NCBI RefSeq assembly: GCF_023701345.1
Contig: NZ_JAMPXE010000001.1
Location: 18,871-82,870, forward strand
Reading direction: 5' to 3'
Source of the DNA: Rhodoferax sp.
GTDB lineage: Bacteria > Pseudomonadota > Gammaproteobacteria > Burkholderiales > Burkholderiaceae_C
DNA: 64,000 bases
The notes beneath the pieces are model-generated. The model was given only the letters and a program-made list of their open reading frames with translations. It did not search any database and had not been told where the DNA came from. Below, in pieces: positions 17,863 through 25,409 of this stretch (its first letter is position 1; each line of letters opens with the position of its first letter). Made by a program: the position numbers and the translations under genes.

Positions 17863-18936
17863 TTATTTCTTGCCGAACATCAGGTACATCGGATCATCCG
17901 ACGTCGCGTGGCGAACCTGTGCGTTGTCGAACGCGGCAAAACCAAATCCGTAGCGTGCACCTAGGTTGGCGAACTGCACGTCAAACTTGCTTCCGGTCAC
18001 CAGTTTGCGGCTGACTACCGAGGTGTGCATGCCATTGGCATACGTGTTCACCGTGCGCACGTCACCGCGGTCGGTACCCGTCAGCGGGTTGATGATGATC
18101 GAAGCCACTTCATCGCCAGCCTTGAATTTGCTGTCGTCAAACGCCACTTCGTCACCGCGCTTGATGAAGTAAGTACCCCCAGCATTGGCGGCCTTGGCCT
18201 CGCGGCCCATGAATGCCGGCTTGCCGTTCACCAGCGCGACATTGGTGTATTCGCCGCCAACTGGCCCCGGGTCGCCCTTGCGACCGGCGTTGGGTGCGGT
18301 TTTGGCGTCATAACGTGTGTCGTCGGTGTACTGGTCATCCACAAACCCCAAAGGTCCTGTGCGCTGGCCTTTCATGTGCCACATGTCCAGCAACTGGCCT
18401 GGCTGGTTGGTGTACTTGTTGCCGTAGGGCTTGGTCTGCCCCTCGTGGCAAGCCATGGCGCAGCCTTCCTTGTCAAATTGATTGGCGGTCGCCGCGTTGG
18501 TTGGCCAGAGCATGGCCCACTTGTCCTCGTAGTACATGTTGTCGTCGCCACCCTTGTTGGCCGGATCGCTGAGCTTGCGCCATGATCCGTCCGCCTGCTT
18601 CTGGAAGGGGCCGCGGCGGACCGAATTGGTCGGGTCCTTGTACTGGACCAACATGTACAGCATGTCATTGGTATAGGCGGCTTTCAGGGTGACGCTGCTT
18701 TCACCTTTTGCACCTGGCTTGGCGCCAAAGTTGACACCGCCGGACAGCGTTGCCGACAACGGTCTGGCCTTGGCCCACACCGGATCGGCTGCGCCGGCCG
18801 CCATATTGGGGGCTGTGCTGGTAAATGTGGCGACCAGGGAATCGGGCGATACCTTGTCCTGCACCGATTGGCAGCCATACAGGGCCAGCGCCGCAAGGGT
18901 CACGGCGCTAACGGTGAACAGCGAAGTCTTCTTCAT
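17863..18936 (-). CDS. Ethylbenzene-dehydrogenase-type haem-binding lipoprotein with CxxxCH motif
   Basis: 357 residues. The lipoprotein signal peptide ends LALYGC (Cys22). Residues from about 45 onward match the stand-alone EB_dh (DMSO reductase type II gamma-subunit) haem-binding fold, with YMLVQYKDPTNS and LLDMWHMKGQRTGPLGFVDDQY. The segment GCAMACHEG at 158-166 is a CxxxCH, an uncommon haem c attachment spacing, also seen in some relatives. Such proteins carry electrons in anaerobic oxidoreductase systems; no catalytic subunit is encoded nearby, so the partner is unknown. A sigma-54 promoter and an adjacent sigma-54 activator point to dedicated induction. A good AAGGAAA precedes the start. 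Confidence 0.82.
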   Translation of the reverse strand: MKKTSLFTVSAVTLAALALYGCQSVQDKVSPDSLVATFTSTAPNMAAGAADPVWAKARPLSATLSGGVNFGAKPGAKGESSVTLKAAYTNDMLYMLVQYKDPTNSVRRGPFQKQADGSWRKLSDPANKGGDDNMYYEDKWAMLWPTNAATANQFDKEGCAMACHEGQTKPYGNKYTNQPGQLLDMWHMKGQRTGPLGFVDDQYTDDTRYDAKTAPNAGRKGDPGPVGGEYTNVALVNGKPAFMGREAKAANAGGTYFIKRGDEVAFDDSKFKAGDEVASIIINPLTGTDRGDVRTVNTYANGMHTSVVSRKLVTGSKFDVQFANLGARYGFGFAAFDNAQVRHATSDDPMYLMFGKK

Positions 18937-19006
18937 GATGGTTTCCTTGTTGAGTTAAAAATCAGAACCAAGCAATCACAGGATTCCTTGGTGCTCATCA
19001 ACTCTT

Positions 19007-19022
19007 TGCAAACTGCGTGCCA
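19007..19022 (-). promoter_or_regulatory. Sigma-54 (-24/-12) promoter
   Basis: Read on the minus strand the sequence is TGGCAC-GCAGT-TTGCA, an exact match to the consensus TGGCAC-N5-TTGCW. It lies about 72 nt before the haem lipoprotein ATG, so transcription would start near 18996. The gene directly upstream encodes a sigma-54-dependent response regulator. Confidence 0.85.
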
Positions 19023-19120
19023 TAGCGAAAACAGGTGAAATACAGAGAAAAAATAGGGATTTGATGGCTAAAACTGTCGGTTTTCACCCATGGCTGGTGC
19101 AAGAAGAAGTCCCCCTGTCA

Positions 19121-19154
19121 TCACAAAATCATGACACGTGTCATGATTTTGTGA
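19121..19154. promoter_or_regulatory. Perfect 34-bp palindrome, probable enhancer (UAS) for the sigma-54 activator
   Basis: TCACAAAATCATGACAC is followed at once by its exact reverse complement. Its centre is about 140 bp upstream of the predicted sigma-54 start, where NtrC-class activators bind. It contains the stop codon of the activator gene. No U-tract follows on the minus strand, so a terminator role is less likely. Confidence 0.7.
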
Positions 19155-20514
19155 CAAGCTCGGTACGTTCCAGATGGCCGTAAATGTTTTGCCGTGCAAC
19201 GCCAGAAATGCGCGACGCCTCGGACACGTTGCCATCGGCGGCCTGCATCAAATTGGCAAAATAGGCGCGTTCAAACAGCAGGCGCGCCTCGCGGTAGGGC
19301 AGCAGTTGGGTTTGAATGGTTGCGGCAACGGCACTCCCGGCAGGGCTGGAAACACCCAGGTCGGCGCTCACGATGGGCGCTCCCGCATTGACCACCACCG
19401 CGCGCTCTATCGTGTGCTTGAGTTCGCGCACATTGCCGGCCCAGTGTGCGTTTTCCAGCGTGGCAATGGCATCGCCCTGCAAGGGACCGGCGTTCTTGTT
19501 GAACTTGCGGTTGAAATGGTTCAGAAAAAACAGGCACAGCGGCAAGATGTCATCACGGCGTTCGCGCAAAGGCGGCACCCGCAGAGGCACCACGTTAATG
19601 CGGTAGTACAGATCGGAGCGGAACCGTCCTGCAGCGACTTCTTGCTCCAGGGGTTTATTGGTCGCACAAATCAAACGAAAATTGGACGGCCGCTGCACGG
19701 TGCTGCCCAGGCGCACAAACGTGCCCTCCTGCAACACGCGCAGCAAACTGACCTGCAGCTTGGGGCTCATGTCAGCAATTTCGTCCAGCAAAATCGTGCC
19801 GTTGTCGGCTTCTTCAAAATAGCCCGCTGTGGTCTTCACGGCACCGGTAAATGCGCCCTTTTCGTAACCAAACAAGGCGGCTTCAATCAGCGACTCCGAC
19901 AACGCGCCGCAGTTCAGGGCTTTCATGGGGCCACGCGCGCGCGGACTCAGTGAGTGCAGCAATTTGGCAATCACCTCCTTGCCCGTTCCGCTTTCACCCT
20001 CCACCAGAACCGTGGTGTCTAATGGTGCGGCCTGGCGCATCTGCACCAACAATCTTTCCATCGCCACGGAGTGGCTGATGATGATGGGGTCGCCCGATTG
20101 CGCGGTGAGGATCTCCTTCAGGTCGGCAATCTCGCGGTAGGCCCGGTCCATCTCCAGTGCCTTGGCGACGATGGCTTCAAGCTCTTCGAGATTTTCAAAC
20201 GGCTTGGTCAGGTAGTCAAACAGACCTTCGCGAACCGCCCGCATCGCATCGCGCACTTCAGCATGGCCGGTGATCATCAAGGCCGTCTGGCGGGGCCGCA
20301 ATTTGCGCATTTCGGCAAACAAGTCCAGTCCGTTACCGTCGGGCAGACGCTGGTCCAGGATCGCCAGATTAAAGTCGCCCAGATCAAACGCCTGGCGCGC
20401 TTGCGCCACGCTGGCGGCGGTCACCAGCTCGATCGGACCCCCAGGCCGGAACAGGTTTTCAAAGAGCTTGCGAGTAAACGGATCGTCATCGACAAGGAGT
20501 ATTTTGGACTTCAT
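19141..20514 (-). CDS. Sigma-54-dependent response regulator, NtrC family
   Basis: 457 residues in three parts: receiver domain (DDDPFTRKLFENLF; phospho-acceptor Asp in LAILDQRLPDGNG), AAA+ domain with Walker A GESGTGKE, the sigma-54 contact loop GAFTGA and Walker B ILLDEIADM, and a C-terminal Fis-type helix-turn-helix (GNVSEASRISGVARQNIYGHL). It should bind the palindrome at its own 3' end and activate the haem lipoprotein gene. Its start overlaps the kinase stop by ATGA. Confidence 0.93.
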   Translation of the reverse strand: MKSKILLVDDDPFTRKLFENLFRPGGPIELVTAASVAQARQAFDLGDFNLAILDQRLPDGNGLDLFAEMRKLRPRQTALMITGHAEVRDAMRAVREGLFDYLTKPFENLEELEAIVAKALEMDRAYREIADLKEILTAQSGDPIIISHSVAMERLLVQMRQAAPLDTTVLVEGESGTGKEVIAKLLHSLSPRARGPMKALNCGALSESLIEAALFGYEKGAFTGAVKTTAGYFEEADNGTILLDEIADMSPKLQVSLLRVLQEGTFVRLGSTVQRPSNFRLICATNKPLEQEVAAGRFRSDLYYRINVVPLRVPPLRERRDDILPLCLFFLNHFNRKFNKNAGPLQGDAIATLENAHWAGNVRELKHTIERAVVVNAGAPIVSADLGVSSPAGSAVAATIQTQLLPYREARLLFERAYFANLMQAADGNVSEASRISGVARQNIYGHLERTELVTKS

Positions 20515-21902
20515 GGTGTGGGCTCCAAGGGCAGCCAGATACTGAACCGGGCGCCACCTTCTGGCAGATTCTCAGCAAGAACCACGCCACCATGTTTCAT
20601 GGCGATGTGTTGCGCCACGGACAGTCCCAGTCCGGTACCGTTCGAGCGAGTGGTAAAAAAAGGCTTGAAAAGCTTGGCGGCTGTCTCAAGGCTGAAACCT
20701 GGCCCTTTGTCGGTGACGCTGAGTAGAACGCCAGCGACGTGCGCGCGTTCGGTCAGCGTCAGCGCCACTTGCACGGGGAAAGCGGGTGCGGACAGGATGG
20801 CATTGTGGATGAGGTTGAAAAGTGCCTGGCGCATGAGTACCGCGTCAACATTGAGCATGACGGGCTGTTCAGGTGCTATGAAGTCCACCGCATGTTGCAA
20901 ATCAATACTTTGGTGGCAGAAGGTGATGGTGTCCTGAACCAGATCCTTGATGTTGGTGGGCAGCATGGTGGAACGCGAAATCTGGTTGATGCGCAGGATT
21001 CGCTGAACAATATCGCGGCACTCGGTGCCCGCTTTGCGCACCTCGGCCAACAGTTCTGCCACGCGTTGCGGGTCATTGATCTCACGTTCGGCCAGCTGGC
21101 TCAGGTTGATCACGCCAACCAGCGGATTGTTCAGTTGGTGTGCAATTTCGCCCACCAGTTCACCCATGGCCGACATCTTCTCGATTTGCACGACGCGCTC
21201 GTGCTCGCTCGTCAGCTTGCTCAACTCGGATTCGGCGACTTGCTGGCGCCTGTACACCACGCTGAACACCTTGTACAGAGCCAGAAACAGGATCAGCCCG
21301 CCGCCTCCAATCACTGTCCACAGCAAATACAGGCCGTTCTTGATGGTCTGGTTCAATTCATGGGGGTTGAGATACAAGGACAGGACGCCAATGACTTGGG
21401 TCTCCGATTGTGTGGTGGTGTGAGAAAAAATAGGCACATAGCATTCAATGGTCCCGTCGGAATTCTGGCTTTGCTCGCTGGTGTCAAACTTGTTCATCGC
21501 CGCATTGAAGACGGCTTGCACCTTCCCCTGCATTGCGCGCGCCAGACGTTCCGGATGACCCGTGAGCCGTGTACCCACCAGACTGGGGTCATCTGACCAG
21601 ATGATGGTGCCGTCCCGGTTGAACACCTTGATGCGGGCGGTATCCGGCAAATTTACCAGGGTCTTGAAGGCTCGCTCGAAGCGCAGTCGGGCTTGCCCGT
21701 CCGTGTAGTTGTGCATGTCCGATGCCGATACATCCTGATCGACCGTCAGTGCATAGACCAGGTCCTGCACGATGGCCGCTTCGCGGTCGATGATCGATTG
21801 CCGAAAAAAGGGCGCCTGAATGAGTCCGGTCCCGACCACCATCGCAATGATCATCAAGAAACTGATGGCTGCGAACAATCGGGGCGGGCTTGATATTTTC
21901 AA
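20511..21902 (-). CDS. Membrane sensor histidine kinase
   Basis: 463 residues. Helix 1 (about 9-27) and helix 2 (about 195-215) bracket a periplasmic sensor of about 165 residues with a PAS/Cache-like strand pattern (RIKVFNRDGTIIWSDDPSLVG). A cytoplasmic coiled segment leads to the H-box GEIAHQLNNPLVG, then the N-box NLIHNAI, DKGPGFS and NGTGLGLSV of the HATPase domain. It pairs with the overlapping response regulator gene. The signal is unknown; a small periplasmic ligand is expected from the fold. Confidence 0.9.
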   Translation of the reverse strand: MKISSPPRLFAAISFLMIIAMVVGTGLIQAPFFRQSIIDREAAIVQDLVYALTVDQDVSASDMHNYTDGQARLRFERAFKTLVNLPDTARIKVFNRDGTIIWSDDPSLVGTRLTGHPERLARAMQGKVQAVFNAAMNKFDTSEQSQNSDGTIECYVPIFSHTTTQSETQVIGVLSLYLNPHELNQTIKNGLYLLWTVIGGGGLILFLALYKVFSVVYRRQQVAESELSKLTSEHERVVQIEKMSAMGELVGEIAHQLNNPLVGVINLSQLAEREINDPQRVAELLAEVRKAGTECRDIVQRILRINQISRSTMLPTNIKDLVQDTITFCHQSIDLQHAVDFIAPEQPVMLNVDAVLMRQALFNLIHNAILSAPAFPVQVALTLTERAHVAGVLLSVTDKGPGFSLETAAKLFKPFFTTRSNGTGLGLSVAQHIAMKHGGVVLAENLPEGGARFSIWLPLEPTP

Positions 21903-21934
21903 TTTCAGATTTCCTGTTAACTGTCGATGTTGGT

Positions 21935-22036
21935 TCAGCCGGATGATAGTGCAGTCACTTTTGATAGTTTGTTGACCAATTCAGCGGCAGTAGGCTTGAT
22001 TGCCACCTTTGCCGGATCGAACTGCCAATGGCTAGT
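21935..22036 (-). pseudogene. Possible C-terminal remnant of an unknown gene
   Basis: A 33-codon open stretch on the minus strand reads TSHWQFDPAKVAIKPTAAELV and continues to a TGA. Its composition looks protein-like, but it has no start codon and is preceded by an in-frame TAA. It may be debris left when the sigma-54 unit was inserted. Chance is a real alternative. Confidence 0.2.
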
Positions 22037-22162
22037 TTAGAGGGGGGTGAATCAGAAATCGCTACAGCCGCTCGGGTCTGAAACAGTAGTTGGCACCACT
22101 GTTCCAGTGCCCCCAGATTAGTGAGCAACCCCATCCCCGCCGATCCACCCCGAACGCAGTCC

Positions 22163-22190
22163 GAAAAAAAGCCGCCCGAAGGCGGCTTGC
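22163..22190 (-). terminator. Rho-independent terminator of the BMP/Nup operon
   Basis: On the minus strand GCCGCC-TTCG-GGCGGC is followed by seven T residues. It begins about 20 nt after the stop of the receptor gene at 22210, which is the last gene of the importer operon. Confidence 0.9.
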
Positions 22191-22209
22191 ATCGAGGTTT
22201 AAACCCGGC

Positions 22210-23370
22210 TTACTTGGCGCCTGGCACCTTGCCTTCAACACCCTTGACGTAGAAGTTCAGGCCACCGAGGAACTTGTCGTCGGCCACCGTGTCTTTGGCG
22301 ATTTGCACCTTGCCGGTGTTGTCCACAATCGGGCCTTTCCAGATGGCGAAGCTGCCGTCTGCCAGGCCTTTCTTGACCTCTTCGACTTTGGCCTTGGTCT
22401 CGGCGGGCACGTCTTCAGCCATCGAGACGATGTCGATCGCACCTTCCTTCACGCCCCACCAGGAGTGCGCGCCTGCGCCAGCTTTCCAGCTGCCGTCCAG
22501 GGCTTCCTTGGTGGCCTTGATGTAGTACGGACCCCAGTTGATGACGGCCGAGGCCAGATGGGCCTTGGGACCGTAGGCGGTCATGTCGGAGTCCCAGCCG
22601 AAGGCACGTTTGCCCTTGGCTTCGGCGGTCTTGAGCACGGCGGGCGAGTCGGTGTTCTGGAACAGCACGTCAGCACCGCCATTGATCAGGCTGGTGGCGG
22701 CTTCGGTTTCTTTTGGCGGGTCGAACCAGCCGTTGACCCACACCACCTTGGTTTTGACCTTGGGGTTGCTCGACTGTGCACCGAGCGTGAAGGCGTTGAT
22801 GTTGCGGATGACTTCGGGGATCGGGATGGAGCCGACCACGCCCAGCGTGTTGGATTTGGTCATCTTGCCGGCGATCACACCCGCCATGTACGCGCCTTCA
22901 TAGGTGCGGCTGTCGTAGGTGCGCATGTTATCGGCCTGCTTGTAGCCGGTGGCATGCTCGAACTTGACGCCAGCGTTGTCAGTGGCCACCTTGAGCATGG
23001 GTTCCATGTAGCCGAAGGTGGTGCCAAAAATCAGCTTGTTGCCCTGGCCCGCCATGTCACGCAACACGCGCTCGGCATCAGCCGATTCGGGCACGTTTTC
23101 GACAAATGACGTGCTGATCTTGTCGCCAAACTCAGCTTCTAGTGCCTTGCGACCGTTGTCGTGGGCAAAGGTCCAGCCGCCGTCACCCACCGGGCCGACA
23201 TAGGCAAAAGCAATTTTCAGTGGCTCGGGTTTGGCCGGTTCCGCAGCCACCGGCGCGGGTGCGGGCGCAGGCGCGGGCTCTTCCTTCTTGCCGCAGCCCA
23301 CCAGCGCGGCAGCGGCCACGGCGGTGAGTGCGGCCGCTTTGAGCAGCGAGCGTTTTTGCAGATCAGTCAT
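22210..23370 (-). CDS. BMP-family (purine nucleoside) ABC transporter substrate-binding lipoprotein
   Basis: 386 residues. A lipoprotein signal ends AALVGC, then a Pro/Ala/Glu linker, then the PnrA/BMP fold: IAFAYVGPVGDGGWTFAHDNGRKA, GTTFGYMEPMLKVA, YEGAYMAGVIAGKMTKSNTLGVVGS, NGWFDPPKETEAA and TDSPAVL. BMP proteins bind purine nucleosides or related ligands for uptake. It is the last gene of the four-gene importer operon, with its own terminator. Given the flanking purine deaminases and xanthine dehydrogenase, a purine ligand is the best guess. Confidence 0.9.
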   Translation of the reverse strand: MTDLQKRSLLKAAALTAVAAAALVGCGKKEEPAPAPAPAPVAAEPAKPEPLKIAFAYVGPVGDGGWTFAHDNGRKALEAEFGDKISTSFVENVPESADAERVLRDMAGQGNKLIFGTTFGYMEPMLKVATDNAGVKFEHATGYKQADNMRTYDSRTYEGAYMAGVIAGKMTKSNTLGVVGSIPIPEVIRNINAFTLGAQSSNPKVKTKVVWVNGWFDPPKETEAATSLINGGADVLFQNTDSPAVLKTAEAKGKRAFGWDSDMTAYGPKAHLASAVINWGPYYIKATKEALDGSWKAGAGAHSWWGVKEGAIDIVSMAEDVPAETKAKVEEVKKGLADGSFAIWKGPIVDNTGKVQIAKDTVADDKFLGGLNFYVKGVEGKVPGAK

Positions 23371-23433
23371 GTGTTTTCCTTATCAAGTGACGGGTTGGAC
23401 AGCGAGAAAAAATGGGATTATGAACCTGAAAGT

Positions 23434-24366
23434 TCAGGCCCCGGGGTAAAACGGCTTGCCCAGGCTGGTGGGCATGTTGATGCGAATCCACTGCGGCTTG
23501 CGCGAGATCAGCGCCAGCACAAGAATGGTGGCCAGATAGGGCAGCATGCTCAAAAACTGCGGCGGCACATCGACACCAACGCCCTGCAGGTGAAACTGCA
23601 GCATGGTGACACCGCCAAACAGATAGGCCCCCAGCAGCACGCGGGCCGGGCGCCAGGTGGCAAAGGTCGTCAAGGCCAGGGCAATCCAGCCCTTGCCGGC
23701 CACCATGCCTTCCACCCACAGCGGCGTGTAAATGATGGCCAGATAAGCCCCGGCCAGGCCGCACAGCGCACCGCCCACCACCACGGCCAGCAGCCGGATC
23801 AGGCGCACCGGGTAACCCAGCGCATGGGCCGACTCTGGGCTTTCGCCAACGCTGCGCATTACCAGGCCATTGCGGGTGCGGTACATGAACCAGATCAGCA
23901 GCAGGGCCAGCAGCACCGTCAGGTAGACCAGCGGGTGGTGGCGAAACAGGGCCGGTCCAATCCAGGGAATGTCTGCCAGACCAGGAATGGCGAAGCTGGC
24001 GCGCTCCGGAATTCGGGCCTGCACAAAACCCGTTCCGACAAAGGCCGAGAAGCCGGTGCCAAACAGGGTGAGCGCCAGCCCGGTGGCGTACTGGTTGGTG
24101 TTGAGCCAGATCACCAGCACGCCAAAAATTGCCGCCAGCACAGCGCCCACCGTCATGCCCGCCGCAAAGCCAAGAACGTCGCTTCCGGTAGTGACCACGG
24201 TGGCAAAGCCGGCGATGGCCGCGCACAGCATCATGCCTTCGGCGCCCAGATTGACGATGCCCACTTTTTCATTGATCAACAGACCCAGCGAGGCAATGGC
24301 CAGCACCGTGCCCGCATTGAGCGTGGCGGCCAGCAGCAAGGCGTAGGATTCCATCACTTGCTCCAC
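23434..24366 (-). CDS. ABC transporter permease, BMP/Nup importer, second permease
   Basis: 310 residues, about eight to nine hydrophobic segments, of the BPD_transp_2 family. The segment ASLGLLINEKVGIVNLGAEGMMLCAA is the typical N-terminal motif of the second permease of nucleoside (Nup-type) importers. It overlaps the previous permease gene by 13 nt, a sign of a single operon. Forms the translocation pore together with the 351-aa permease. Confidence 0.9.
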   Translation of the reverse strand: MEQVMESYALLLAATLNAGTVLAIASLGLLINEKVGIVNLGAEGMMLCAAIAGFATVVTTGSDVLGFAAGMTVGAVLAAIFGVLVIWLNTNQYATGLALTLFGTGFSAFVGTGFVQARIPERASFAIPGLADIPWIGPALFRHHPLVYLTVLLALLLIWFMYRTRNGLVMRSVGESPESAHALGYPVRLIRLLAVVVGGALCGLAGAYLAIIYTPLWVEGMVAGKGWIALALTTFATWRPARVLLGAYLFGGVTMLQFHLQGVGVDVPPQFLSMLPYLATILVLALISRKPQWIRINMPTSLGKPFYPGA

Positions 24367-25409
24367 TTCAGACGGTAATTGACCAAGGTGTCACAGGCCA
24401 GCAGGCTGAACAACAGCAGCCCTTGAAACACGCCGGTGAGCGACTTGGTAAGCCCCAGGCGCGACTGCGCCAGCTCACCGCCGATATAGAACATGCTCAT
24501 CAAAATGGCAGAAAACACCATGCCGACCGGGTGCAGACGGCCGACAAAGGCCACAATGATGGCGGCGAAACCGTAACCCGCCGGCACATAGGGCGTGAGC
24601 TGGCCGATCGGCCCGGCCACTTCCAGCGCACCGGCCAAGCCCGCCGCGCCACCCGACATCAGCAGCGCCGTCCAGAGCGCCTTGCGCGAAGAAAAGCCGG
24701 CGTAGCGCGCCGCCGCCGGCGCCAGCCCACCCACCTGCAAGGCAAGCCCGGCACGGGTGCGAAACAAGAACACCCACAGCCCGGCCACGCTGAGCAGTGC
24801 CAGCAGCGCGCCAATGCTGACGCGCGAACCCTCGAACAAACGCGGGATACGGGTTACCGCCTCAAACGTCTTGCTTTGCGGAAAGTTGAAGCCCATCGGG
24901 TCTTTCCACGGCCCGCCCACCAGATAACTCAGCAACTGCACCGCCACATAGACCAGCATCAGGCTCACAAGGATCTCGTTGGCATGAAAGCGGTCGCGCA
25001 ACAACGCGGTGAGGCTCGCCCACACCATGCCACCAAGCACCCCGGCCAGCAAAATGGGCAGCACAATCCAGCGCCCGGTGCCGGCATCGGCCAGCAGTGC
25101 GATACCGCCGGCAAAAATCGCCCCGATGATGTACTGGCCTTCGGCGCCAATGTTCCACACATTCGACCTGAAACACACCGCCAGGCCCAGCGCAATGATC
25201 AACAGCGGCGTGGCCTTGACCAGCAGTTCGCCCAGGGCATAGGCGTTGTGAACGGGCAGCCAGAAAAACATCTCCAGCCCTTTGAGCGGGTCTTTGCCCA
25301 GCGCCGAGAACATCAGCGCGCCAATCAACACGGTGACCAGCAACGCCAGCAGGGGCGAGCCATAGGTCCAGGCCCGGGAAGGCTCGGGGCGCGCTTCAAG
25401 CTTGAGCAT
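24354..25409 (-). CDS. ABC transporter permease, BMP/Nup importer, first permease
   Basis: 351 residues of the BPD_transp_2 family with about nine hydrophobic helices. LGLAVCFRSNVWNIGAEGQYIIGAI is the conserved cytoplasmic-loop region, and PVGMVFSAILMSMFYIGGE is typical of the C-terminal half. The start overlaps the ATPase stop by 14 nt. Confidence 0.9.
   Translation of the reverse strand: MLKLEARPEPSRAWTYGSPLLALLVTVLIGALMFSALGKDPLKGLEMFFWLPVHNAYALGELLVKATPLLIIALGLAVCFRSNVWNIGAEGQYIIGAIFAGGIALLADAGTGRWIVLPILLAGVLGGMVWASLTALLRDRFHANEILVSLMLVYVAVQLLSYLVGGPWKDPMGFNFPQSKTFEAVTRIPRLFEGSRVSIGALLALLSVAGLWVFLFRTRAGLALQVGGLAPAAARYAGFSSRKALWTALLMSGGAAGLAGALEVAGPIGQLTPYVPAGYGFAAIIVAFVGRLHPVGMVFSAILMSMFYIGGELAQSRLGLTKSLTGVFQGLLLFSLLACDTLVNYRLKWSK

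Larger units (their letters stand above)
21903..22209. other. Intergenic region with gene remnant and terminator
   Basis: About 300 bases between the kinase gene and the BMP-type receptor gene, both on the minus strand. It contains a short open fragment (21935-22036), the kinase promoter region and the receptor terminator (22163-22190). Nothing else is recognised. Confidence 0.5.

Noticed and set aside
19121-19154. 34-bp palindrome as a transcription terminator
   Set aside because: AT-rich arms with no U-tract on the minus strand, and its distance from the sigma-54 promoter fits an enhancer better.
23425-23438. CCTGAA-AG-TTCAGG inverted repeat near the permease stop
   Set aside because: Overlaps the stop codon region and is short; likely chance.
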